From contig LUZC01000023.1 in assembly GCA_001603505.1 (NCBI GenBank), positions 1 through 64,000 on the forward strand: 64,000 nt of DNA. Direction: 5' to 3'. Source of the stretch: Bacteroidales bacterium Bact_11 (GTDB taxonomy: Bacteria; Bacteroidota; Bacteroidia; Bacteroidales; UBA932). Position numbers and translations under genes: made by a program. This document shows positions 31,198 to 39,748 of the stretch, piece after piece; within the stretch, counting starts at the first letter, position 1, and every line of letters begins with the position of its first letter. The notes beneath the pieces are model-generated. The model worked only from the letters and a program-made list of their open reading frames with translations. It did not search any database and was not told the origin of the DNA.

Positions 31198-32022
31198 ATG
31201 GTCACCGGAAAAGTCATCATCATTACGGGAGCAAGCTCGGGAATCGGGCTTGCTTCCGCTCGTTTGTTTGCTGCACACGGCAACAAGGTGGTGATGGCGG
31301 CCCGCTCGATCGATCGGCTGGAGGCGCTTGCTGCGGAGATGCTGTCCGATCCTGCCACGCCGGCCTCGACGGAAATTCTTTGTGTGAAGACCGATGTGTC
31401 GCTGGAAGCGGACTGCAGGACGATGGTGGAACGGACGCTGGAACGGTTTGGCGGAATCGATATTCTGGTGAACAATGCCGGCGTGTCGATGCGCGCGCTC
31501 TTCCGCGATGTCGACCTGAAGGTGCTTCGTACGTTGATGGACGTGAATTTCTGGGGGACGGTTTACTGCACGAAGTATGCGTTGCCGTCGCTGCTGGAGC
31601 GCAAGGGCTCGGTGGTTGGGGTGGTCTCAACGGCCGGGTATGCCGGGCTTGCCGCTCGGACGGGCTACAGCGCTTCGAAGTTCGCTGTCCGCGGTTTTCT
31701 CGACACGCTGCGGATCGAGCATGTGAAGGATGGGTTGCACGTCCTGGTGTTCGCGCCGGGGTTCACTACGTCGAACGTCCGCTTTGCGTCACTGACTGCT
31801 GATGGGACGCCGCAGGGCAGTTCGCCGCGCGACGAGAGCAAGATGATGAGTGCTGAAAAGGTGGCACGCAAGATGGAACGGGCCATCGAGCGCCGCCGCC
31901 GCGAGGTGATCCTCACGTTCCTGGCGCACCTTGAACTCTTCGTCCAGCGCCATATGCCCCGCCACATGGACCGCTGGGCCTACGATTACATGGCCCGCGA
32001 GCCCGATTCGCCTCTCAAGTGA
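31198..32022 (+). CDS. Short-chain dehydrogenase/reductase
   Basis: TGASSGIG Rossmann motif, NNAG, YSASKFAVRGF catalytic Y-x3-K. Confidence 0.9.
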   Translation: MVTGKVIIITGASSGIGLASARLFAAHGNKVVMAARSIDRLEALAAEMLSDPATPASTEILCVKTDVSLEADCRTMVERTLERFGGIDILVNNAGVSMRALFRDVDLKVLRTLMDVNFWGTVYCTKYALPSLLERKGSVVGVVSTAGYAGLAARTGYSASKFAVRGFLDTLRIEHVKDGLHVLVFAPGFTTSNVRFASLTADGTPQGSSPRDESKMMSAEKVARKMERAIERRRREVILTFLAHLELFVQRHMPRHMDRWAYDYMAREPDSPLK

Positions 32023-32871
32023 TCAATACCCAAGGTTCTCGCCGTTGAGGATGCGGGAGAAGTACCAGAGATGGAGTCGGAGGGCGTAGCCCCAGTATTT
32101 CCAAGAGTGGACGCCGGGAGAATAGACCTCGATGTAGGGGACGCCTTCTTCTTTGCAGCGCTCGCAGAAACTGCGCGATGCCCCGTACAAGATATCATCG
32201 TATCCGCAGGAAACCAGCATCAGCTTTCCGGAATCCTTCGCCCGTGCCACACGGTTGATCGCCGACTCTTCCGCGTAACGCGTGTTCTCAGGCACATACG
32301 GTCCGAGCAGCTCTCCCAGGCCGAGACGGTCTTTTTCATAGGAAAGGTCCAGCACACCGCTCATCGAACCGGCGGCGCGGAAGCGGTTCACATCGTCGAG
32401 GAACAGGTTGATCGCGCCGTGGCCGCCCATCGAAAGACCGGTGATAAACGTCTTCTCCGGACTCAGGAAATACTTCTCCATGATGGTCGGATACAATTCC
32501 TCATCGAAAAATTTGCGCCACTGCATCCCTTCGGGATTGTTGGCGTTCACATACCAGCTTTGGTAAAAGCCATCGGGGCAGATGATGATGAACCCGGTCT
32601 CGTCGGCCACCTGCTGGATGTCATATTTCCGGCTCCAGTCGTGGAAGCAGCCTGACCAGCCGTGCAGTAGGAAGAGCGCCGGCACCGGGTCGGGATCGCC
32701 CATGCAGTCGATGCAGTACTCCTCTGCATAATTGGCGGCATACTGCTGCGGGATAAACACCAGAACGGAATCGTCGGCATGGAGGTTGGGAGAGGGGAGA
32801 ACCAGCAGCTGCTGTGCACCGGCGGCCAGGGGCAGGAGGGCCAGGATGGCGGCCACGATGATTTTTTTCAT
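32023..32871 (-). CDS. Secreted alpha/beta-hydrolase esterase
   Basis: Signal peptide MKKIIVAAILALLPLAAGAQ; FLLHGWSGCFHDW; GLSMGGHGAINLF nucleophile elbow. Confidence 0.8.
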   Translation of the reverse strand: MKKIIVAAILALLPLAAGAQQLLVLPSPNLHADDSVLVFIPQQYAANYAEEYCIDCMGDPDPVPALFLLHGWSGCFHDWSRKYDIQQVADETGFIIICPDGFYQSWYVNANNPEGMQWRKFFDEELYPTIMEKYFLSPEKTFITGLSMGGHGAINLFLDDVNRFRAAGSMSGVLDLSYEKDRLGLGELLGPYVPENTRYAEESAINRVARAKDSGKLMLVSCGYDDILYGASRSFCERCKEEGVPYIEVYSPGVHSWKYWGYALRLHLWYFSRILNGENLGY

Positions 32872-32919
32872 TTTCGGAGATTATTGTTAACTTTACTTTT
32901 TGTCCATTTGTACAAAGTT

Positions 32920-34950
32920 ATGAAAAATTATCGGATCTACATCTGTTTTATCGTGTTGGCAGTTCTGATGCTCCTCCTGTATCCCAAGGAGGGGAAATTC
33001 CAGTATGAGTACCAGAAAGGCCGCCCGTGGGTCTATGAGACGCTGATCTCTCCCATCGATTTCCCGATCCTGAAAACGGAAGCGGAAATGCTCAAGGAGA
33101 AGGATGAACGGGCCTCGGAGATGATCGACTATTACAGCTATGATCCGACGGTTGCTCCTCGGATGCTGGAACAATTTGGCCACAAGGCCGTGGAACTGCA
33201 TCTGGACGGGGAATTGACCCGCGATATGTATGACCATCTGAGCCAGGCCTATGCACGGGGCATCGTGGCAGACTTCGGCAATGCCGACCTTTCAAGCAAG
33301 GTCATCTCCATCAAACGCGATAAACGGGTGGTCGAAACCCCCGCTACCGATATCTACGACATAGAACGGGTGTATGAGGTGCTCAAGTCGGACCTGGTAT
33401 TCGACTATCCCGGCATGGACATCGATTCGATTGCCAATCGTCTGGACGTAAAATCTTTCATTGTCCCCAATCTGCTTTACGACGAAAATACCACCCAACT
33501 GGTACATAAGGAGGCCGTGAATTATATCTCGCCGACCAAGGGCATGATCTACGCGGGCCAGCTCATCGTGTCGGAAGGAGAGATCGTCACGAGCGACATT
33601 TGCCAGATCCTGGATTCCTACAAGGAAGAATACAAAGAGAGTTACGGCTATACGGGATCCCCCGATGCCTTGCTGATCAGTCATCTCTTCTTGATCATCG
33701 TTATTCTGGGCGTCTTTTTCTTTGCCGTTTTCTTCCTCGACAAGTCGGTTTTCGCCTCGATGCCTAAACTGCTGTTCCTGATGATGCTGCTGCTGATCTC
33801 CTTTGCCGGTGTATCAATACTCTTCCAGGTAGACCAGCGCCTGCTCTATCTCTTCCCGTTTGCGGTGCTGGCCCTCTACATGAGCGCCTTCTTTCACGAC
33901 GACATGGCTTATGCCGTGTATGCTGTCACCATCCTGCCGCTGCTGATTATCCCGGAGAACGGCGTAGAGTTGTTCTTCATCAATTTGATTGGTGGCTCCG
34001 TAGCGCTGTATGCCTACGGCAAACTCAACCGTGGCTGGCTCCAGTTTGTCAATGCGCTGTTTATTTTCATAGGAATGTCGCTGGTTTGCTTCGCGTTCAA
34101 GCTTGGTACGGGGGACCTGACCTATGCGCTCAAGTCGACCAATTTCCTGTATCTGGGAATCAGCGCCATCCTGAGCGTCGTGCTCTATCCCTTTGTGTAC
34201 TTGTTTGAGAAGATTTTCGGTTTTGTGTCGTATTCCCGTCTCTGGGACCTTTCAGATACCAACAACAGACTGCTGCAGGACTTGCAGTACAAGGCCCCGG
34301 GAACGTTCCAGCATTCGCTTCAGGTGGCTAATCTGGCTGAAAAGGCGGCTCGGGAGATTGGCGCCGACGGCATGCTTGTGCGGGTTGGAGCGCTTTACCA
34401 CGATATCGGAAAGATGGAAAATCCGCAGTGCTTCATCGAGAACCAGGCGGAAGGCGTGAATTACCACGCCGGCCTGACGCCTGAAGAAAGTGCGCGGGCC
34501 ATCATCAAGCACGTGAGTGACGGCCTTGCTCTGGCCCGCAAGAGCAAATTGCCCGAAAACGTGGCGGATTTCATTGCCAGCCACCACGGCCATTCCCTGA
34601 CGCTCTATTTCTACAACAGCTATTGCAATGCGGGTGGCGATCCTGCCAACAAAGAACCATTCACTTACGATGGCAAGCTCCCCCGCACCAAGGAGCAGGT
34701 GGTGGTGATGATGGCCGACGCGGTAGAGGCGGCCTCCCGTACGCTGAAAGATTATTCCGAGGAGAGCATTTCGGATCTCGTCGAGCGCATCCTCAAAAAC
34801 AAGTTCGACGATTCTCAGTTGGCCGAGGCCGCTATCTCCATCAAGGAGATCAATACCGTGAAGGCTTCGTTCAAACAGTATCTCCAGCAGATTTACCACG
34901 CCCGGATCGCTTATCCAAAGCGGCAGCAACCCGCAAAACCAGCAGAGTAA
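32920..34950 (+). CDS. 7TM-HD (PgpH-like) family membrane HD-domain phosphohydrolase
   Basis: Start trimmed to MKNYRIYICFIVLAVLMLLLYP; multiple TM helices; FQHSLQVANLAEKAA...GALYHDIGKMENPQCF HD motif. Confidence 0.9.
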   Translation: MKNYRIYICFIVLAVLMLLLYPKEGKFQYEYQKGRPWVYETLISPIDFPILKTEAEMLKEKDERASEMIDYYSYDPTVAPRMLEQFGHKAVELHLDGELTRDMYDHLSQAYARGIVADFGNADLSSKVISIKRDKRVVETPATDIYDIERVYEVLKSDLVFDYPGMDIDSIANRLDVKSFIVPNLLYDENTTQLVHKEAVNYISPTKGMIYAGQLIVSEGEIVTSDICQILDSYKEEYKESYGYTGSPDALLISHLFLIIVILGVFFFAVFFLDKSVFASMPKLLFLMMLLLISFAGVSILFQVDQRLLYLFPFAVLALYMSAFFHDDMAYAVYAVTILPLLIIPENGVELFFINLIGGSVALYAYGKLNRGWLQFVNALFIFIGMSLVCFAFKLGTGDLTYALKSTNFLYLGISAILSVVLYPFVYLFEKIFGFVSYSRLWDLSDTNNRLLQDLQYKAPGTFQHSLQVANLAEKAAREIGADGMLVRVGALYHDIGKMENPQCFIENQAEGVNYHAGLTPEESARAIIKHVSDGLALARKSKLPENVADFIASHHGHSLTLYFYNSYCNAGGDPANKEPFTYDGKLPRTKEQVVVMMADAVEAASRTLKDYSEESISDLVERILKNKFDDSQLAEAAISIKEINTVKASFKQYLQQIYHARIAYPKRQQPAKPAE

Positions 34951-36526
34951 ACAGGAGAATCAGGAATCCCGTCGTAGAGAAGCGTCCCACCCGGTCGCCA
35001 TGGCGGACGAACGGCGTCTGCGCGTCGTTGCCGTTGACGGTACCCTTCAGGGTGGTTTCCACCCACCAGCCGGTCTTCTGCAGCACGTCGCCCCGCTGGT
35101 TGATGATACCCGAAGTGCCGGTGTTGGCAGCCTGCACGATGTCGCGCCGATTCTCGATGGCCCGCAGGCGCGCATAGTTGAAATGCTGCCGGTAGCCGGG
35201 CGTATCTCCCCACCAGCCGTCGTTGGTGATGACGGCCAGGAACCGGGCGCCCTTCTTCGTGGCCAGGCGCGACCAGTCGCCGTACACCGATTCGTAGCAT
35301 ATCATCACCCCGACTTTGTCTCCGTTGCTGTCGGGGATCACCTCCATTTCCTCTTGTGTGCCATAGCTGCTGCTTGATCCGCCGAACTTCCGAACGAGGG
35401 GGCCCAGGAAAGTCAAGACGTTTTCGTAGGGGATGATTTCGACACCCGGGACGAGTTTCGACTTGAAGTACGACCCATACACCTGCGCGCTGTCGAGCAC
35501 CATGGCGGTGTTGTAAACGTCGATCCAGTGGCCTTGTCCGCGGTCACGGGCGCTGCGAGTGGGCTTGACGGAACTCTCGAAATGCCGGTAGGTGAGGGCT
35601 CCCAGCAGCAGGTCGGTGCCCGGATGGGCAGAGAGGAACGACTGGTACAGCCGGATCGAGGCATTGGCCTCGGGGTTGTCGATATCGATGTCGTAGGTGA
35701 AGGTCTCCGGGGTAACGATGAAGCGGGTTTCCGGCGTCGCGGCATCTTCCATCAGTTCCACGAGCCGGGCGTCGAGGGCAGCCTGCGGGGACACGCCGTA
35801 TTTGTGGAACGGGTCGATGTTGGGCTGGATGACCACCACTTCCATCGGGTCGTCCGATTCCCTGTAAGTGGCGTAACGGATTTCCGAACAGAGGATCGGG
35901 ATAAGGATGAGCGCGAGGGAACACCCCCCGTACCAACGCTTGTTATTCCGGGTATCGGAAATCAGCAGCAGGTAAAGCGCTGCATTGGTCAGCAGGATCC
36001 AGGCGGAACCGCCGACCGCACCGACCGATTCATACCATTGCACCAGCCGCGTAGAAGTGGCGAAGGCGTTGCCCAGGCAGAGCCAAGGCCAGGAAATCTC
36101 CACGTCGAAGTACAAGTGTTCCCAGGCCAGCCAGGTCACAATGAAAAAGAACAGGGACAGCGCTTCGGCTTTTACCGGGTTTTTCTCGCGGCTGCGGATG
36201 ATGCGTCCGCCCCAGCGGTAGATGGCAAATACGGCCGCCATCTGAAGAGCGTTGAGCAGTAGTGCGGCGATGGCCCCTGCTGGAGAAACGAACCAAATCC
36301 AGAACGTGGTGGCGATGTTAAAGAGCAGGAAGGCCGCATAATAGTACCAGAAGGCATGCCGGACCTGATGCTCAAGCAGCATCCGGTCGAGGCAGAAGAG
36401 GGGAACAAAGGCGACCAGGGAGAGGAATCCGAGGTGTGGTACCAGGAAGGGAAGGCTGAGCAGCAGCGCAAATCCTGCAACCAGAAACCAGCGGTTTCCA
36501 CGTATGTTTTTCCGAAGGACAGTCAT
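34871..36526 (-). CDS. lnt: Apolipoprotein N-acyltransferase
   Basis: Start at ATG 36526 (MTVLRKNIRGNRWFLV); TM-rich N-terminus, nitrilase domain with ICYESVYGDWSR and ITNDGWWGDTPGYRQHFNYARLRAIENRR. Confidence 0.92.
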   Translation of the reverse strand: MTVLRKNIRGNRWFLVAGFALLLSLPFLVPHLGFLSLVAFVPLFCLDRMLLEHQVRHAFWYYYAAFLLFNIATTFWIWFVSPAGAIAALLLNALQMAAVFAIYRWGGRIIRSREKNPVKAEALSLFFFIVTWLAWEHLYFDVEISWPWLCLGNAFATSTRLVQWYESVGAVGGSAWILLTNAALYLLLISDTRNNKRWYGGCSLALILIPILCSEIRYATYRESDDPMEVVVIQPNIDPFHKYGVSPQAALDARLVELMEDAATPETRFIVTPETFTYDIDIDNPEANASIRLYQSFLSAHPGTDLLLGALTYRHFESSVKPTRSARDRGQGHWIDVYNTAMVLDSAQVYGSYFKSKLVPGVEIIPYENVLTFLGPLVRKFGGSSSSYGTQEEMEVIPDSNGDKVGVMICYESVYGDWSRLATKKGARFLAVITNDGWWGDTPGYRQHFNYARLRAIENRRDIVQAANTGTSGIINQRGDVLQKTGWWVETTLKGTVNGNDAQTPFVRHGDRVGRFSTTGFLILLFTLLVLRVAAALDKRSGRGKSAGDTV

Positions 36527-36598
36527 ATTGTTGAGTTTGGTACACAAAGATAGGTTTTTTGTACAAATAATGGTATCTTTGTGTCCGGTTTGGAAAGC

Positions 36599-37252
36599 AT
36601 GGCAATCTATTTCATCAAGGCCATCCTCGTCGGGTTGACCGCCGCGATTCCTCTGGGACCGTTGGGCATCGTTTGCATACAGCGAACGCTCAACCATGGC
36701 CGTTGGTCGGGCTTTGCGGTGGGTATCGGTGCCGCCATCGGCGATACGATCTATGCTGCCATCTCGCTTTTCTCGCTGTCGTTCGTCAGCGAATTCCTCG
36801 ACCGCAACCGTGTGTGGGTGCTGCTGATCGGCGGTATCATCATCATGCTGATCGGCATCCAGATCGCCATGAAGAATCCTATCAAGGATGTGCGCCAGCC
36901 CAAGAAGAACCTCGGTTCGGGTTTGATGCAGGATGTGCTGCGCGGATTCCTGATGACGCTTTCCAATCCGGGCGCACTGGTGCTCATGCTGGGCATCTGC
37001 GCTTTCTTCGGCCTCGACATGGGCGGGGAGTACCGCTTTTATCTGATGATGATCGTCTTGGGCGGCATTTTCCTGGGCTCCGTTGGCTGGTGGTTCCTGC
37101 TGAGCGGCGGCATCAACCTGTTCCGCAAGCGGTTCCGGCTGCGGCAGCTGCTGGTGATCAACCGGATCGCAGGCACCATCATCGCACTCATCGGCCTGGC
37201 CTCGCTGGTGGAGAGCCTGGCCGAGCTGATCTTCCATCAGCCGCTGATCTAA
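36599..37252 (+). CDS. LysE-family amino acid exporter
   Basis: Start trimmed to MAIYFIKAILVGLTAAIPLGPLGIVCIQRTLNHGR; six-TM LysE profile. Confidence 0.85.
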   Translation: MAIYFIKAILVGLTAAIPLGPLGIVCIQRTLNHGRWSGFAVGIGAAIGDTIYAAISLFSLSFVSEFLDRNRVWVLLIGGIIIMLIGIQIAMKNPIKDVRQPKKNLGSGLMQDVLRGFLMTLSNPGALVLMLGICAFFGLDMGGEYRFYLMMIVLGGIFLGSVGWWFLLSGGINLFRKRFRLRQLLVINRIAGTIIALIGLASLVESLAELIFHQPLI

Positions 37253-37908
37253 TGGTTTGAAGAGAGGATTTCGGGCAGTTCCTGGAAATCGTCGATGAGG
37301 AACTCCGCTCCGGATTGCCGCAGCGCTTCGCGGCTGGCATTGCCGTAGGTCACGGCGCAGGTGTGCGCCCCGGCGCGGCGCCCCATCTCTATGTCGACAG
37401 GCATATCGCCCACCACAAAGGTTTCTTCCGGGGAAAAGCCGAGTTCCCGCAGGGTTTTGCATACGGGTTCCGGATCGGGCTTTGCCCGTGTTACATTATC
37501 GGCTCCCAGTACGTAGGAGATGCAGTCGGCGATACCCATTTCCTGCAGGAATTCGTTGAGGGAGCGGGAACTGCGGGAGGACGCAACCGTCATGACTAGG
37601 CCCTGGTCCCGCAGAGGGAACAGCGTTTCCCGAACATGGGGAAACAGCTGCGGAACGAGGATCCTGCGGTTCTTCTCGAAGATGTCCCTGTATACTGCTG
37701 CGCAGCGTTTCCTGCCTTCGGGGGAAAGGTCCGGCAGGAGCTGCGCGAAACAGTCTTCCAGCGGAAGTCCGATGGTGGCGGCAATGGCTTCTTCCCCTGC
37801 TAAAGGGTAGTCCATCGCCGCCATCGTCTCCTGCATGGTGCGCACAATGTTGGCGCGGGTATCGCCCAGCGTCCCGTCGAAGTCGAAGATGATAAGCCGG
37901 ATCTGCAT
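37249..37908 (-). CDS. HAD-family hydrolase (phosphoglycolate phosphatase-like)
   Basis: IIFDFDGTLGDT motif I, KPDPEPVCKTL, FVVGDMPVDIEMGRRAGA. Confidence 0.92.
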   Translation of the reverse strand: MQIRLIIFDFDGTLGDTRANIVRTMQETMAAMDYPLAGEEAIAATIGLPLEDCFAQLLPDLSPEGRKRCAAVYRDIFEKNRRILVPQLFPHVRETLFPLRDQGLVMTVASSRSSRSLNEFLQEMGIADCISYVLGADNVTRAKPDPEPVCKTLRELGFSPEETFVVGDMPVDIEMGRRAGAHTCAVTYGNASREALRQSGAEFLIDDFQELPEILSSNH

Positions 37909-37927
37909 CGATGATGGCGGTGGCGCG

Positions 37928-39091
37928 TCAGAGGCTGGCGACGAGGATCTCCTTGATGGCCGGCTCGTCGAGCGGCACGTAGGCTTCCTCCAAACCTTCG
38001 TTCACGGCGATGTGGTGGGCCATCTCGTCGATGCGGCTCTCGTCAATCCCCACTTCGCGCAGGTGCATCGGGATGTCGATGCTCTCAAAGAAGGCGTAGG
38101 TCTCGTCGATGGCTTTGCGGGCAATCTCCCATTTGTCGAGCGAAGCGTCGATGCCGAACACGTTGACGCCGTATTTGACGAAGCGGTCGAGCGTGCGTTC
38201 GCTGAGGATGTGCTGCATCCAGCGCGGGGTGATAATGGCCAGGCCCCATCCGTGGGTGATGTCGTAGTAGGCGCTCAGGGCGTGCTCGATGGCATGGCAG
38301 GGCCAGCCGGAATAGGTGTTGCCCAGAGCGAGTATGCCGTTGCAACCGTAGGTGCAGCAGAGCATCATTTCGGCACGGGCGGTGTAGTCTTCCGGATTGT
38401 CCAGGCACTTGCGGCCATTGACCATCAGGCTGCGGAGCATGGATTCGCAGAAACCGTCGTTGAGCAGCGTGGTATCCTCGGTGAAGTATTGCTCAATGGT
38501 GTGGTTCATCGCGTCGGCAATGCCGGCAGCCGTCTGTTTCCTGTTGACGGAGAAGGTGTAGGTGGGGTCGAGGAATGAGCAGACCGGGAAAAGCAGCGGA
38601 TCGCCGTAGCCGATCTTGTCGTTGGTTTCCGTGCGGGAAATCACGCCGTAGATGTCGTATTCGCTACCGGTGGCAGCCAGCGTGAGGATGTCAACGATGG
38701 GCAGGGCCGCCTTGGCTTTTACCTTGCAAGTGATCAGGTCCCAGGGGTCTCCGTCGTAGCAGGCGCCCGCGGCGATGGCTTTCGAGCAGTCGAGCACGCT
38801 GCCGCCGCCTACGGCCAGGATCACGTCGATGCCATGTTCCTTGCACAGGCGGACGCCCTCCAGCACGCTGGGGTCATACTTGGGGTTGGGCTGGATCCCG
38901 GGAAGCTCCACGATCTCATAACCTGCGAGCAGTTCCAGGACTTTCTGGTAGAGGCCAATCTTCTTGATGCTTCCGCCACCGTAGGTGAGGAGGACTTTCT
39001 TTCCGAACGCCGCCATCACGTCCGGAAGTTTCCGGATAACGCCCTTTCCGAAGATCAGGCGGGTAGGGGTTTGGTAATCAAAGTTCTGCAT
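37928..39091 (-). CDS. Iron-containing alcohol dehydrogenase
   Basis: YGGGSIKKIGLY, AVGGGSVLDCSKAIA, GWPCHAIEHALSAYYDITHGWGLAI metal ligands. Confidence 0.93.
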   Translation of the reverse strand: MQNFDYQTPTRLIFGKGVIRKLPDVMAAFGKKVLLTYGGGSIKKIGLYQKVLELLAGYEIVELPGIQPNPKYDPSVLEGVRLCKEHGIDVILAVGGGSVLDCSKAIAAGACYDGDPWDLITCKVKAKAALPIVDILTLAATGSEYDIYGVISRTETNDKIGYGDPLLFPVCSFLDPTYTFSVNRKQTAAGIADAMNHTIEQYFTEDTTLLNDGFCESMLRSLMVNGRKCLDNPEDYTARAEMMLCCTYGCNGILALGNTYSGWPCHAIEHALSAYYDITHGWGLAIITPRWMQHILSERTLDRFVKYGVNVFGIDASLDKWEIARKAIDETYAFFESIDIPMHLREVGIDESRIDEMAHHIAVNEGLEEAYVPLDEPAIKEILVASL

Positions 39092-39098
39092 GTCGCTG

Positions 39099-39533
39099 TC
39101 AGTTGAAGTTCAGGATAATGTCGCCATCCTTGTACGCCTGGTCGACAATCAGCATCACAAAGGGTACCATCGTGTAGGAGAGTTCCTCCGGGGTGGCGGT
39201 GACGTGGCCGCTAACCGTCAGTTGTTTCGCGCCGGTCGCCATAACCGAATCAATCACGATTTCCGTCAGATGATCGGTCTCGGGACAGACAATGGGGATG
39301 ACGAACGATTTTTCGAAATCGATGTCCGTGGGCAGGCCGTTTTCGCCCATCACGGCAGCCATGCCGAAATAATCCAGCAGTTGTTCCTGCGAGGTGATCC
39401 GGTCGGGGATTTCGGCCACTGTGACGTCGTTGCGTACGAAGTAGTTCTGGGCAAATCCAAAGGGAATCTCGTTGTCCTGCTTGCAGCCGAGCAGGCTGCA
39501 GGCCAGCAGAAGAAGGGGAAGCAAGCGTTTCAT
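39099..39533 (-). CDS. Putative lipoprotein of unknown function
   Basis: Signal peptide with lipobox (MKRLLPLLLLACSLLGC); no family recognised. Confidence 0.65.
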   Translation of the reverse strand: MKRLLPLLLLACSLLGCKQDNEIPFGFAQNYFVRNDVTVAEIPDRITSQEQLLDYFGMAAVMGENGLPTDIDFEKSFVIPIVCPETDHLTEIVIDSVMATGAKQLTVSGHVTATPEELSYTMVPFVMLIVDQAYKDGDIILNFN

Positions 39534-39559
39534 AAGTAGGAGGTTTGTTACGCGAAGAT

Positions 39560-39596
39560 ACGAAAAAACCTCTGGATTTTCCAGAGGTTTTTTCGT
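39560..39596 (-). terminator. Intrinsic terminator downstream of tRNA-Val
   Basis: Perfect 16-bp stem ACGAAAAAACCTCTGG / CCAGAGGTTTTTTCGT, loop ATTTT. Confidence 0.85.
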
Positions 39597-39597
39597 G

Positions 39598-39672
39598 TGG
39601 CCCTTAGCAGATTTGAACTGCTGACCTCCTGCCTGTCAAGCAGGCGCTCTAAACCAGCTGAGCTAAAGGACC
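39598..39672 (-). tRNA. tRNA-Val (anticodon GAC)
   Basis: Minus strand GGTCCTT..CCTGC-TTGACAG-GCAGG..GCAGT TCAAATC TGCTAAGGGCC-A; acceptor pairs with one G-U; anticodon loop TTGACAG gives GAC. Confidence 0.9.
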
Positions 39673-39748
39673 AGGTAATTCCGCCGAAACGGGACTGCAA
39701 ATATAGACATTTTTTTGAATAATCCATAAAAAACGGAAAAACTTCCGC

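Noticed and set aside
29928-31475. 515-aa minus-strand ORF
   Set aside because: Antisense of the PLP enzyme and SDR; no independent support.
36527-37462. N-terminal ~310 aa of the 863-aa lnt ORF
   Set aside because: This part is antisense to lysE. The real Lnt starts at ATG 36526 with a proper TM N-terminus.
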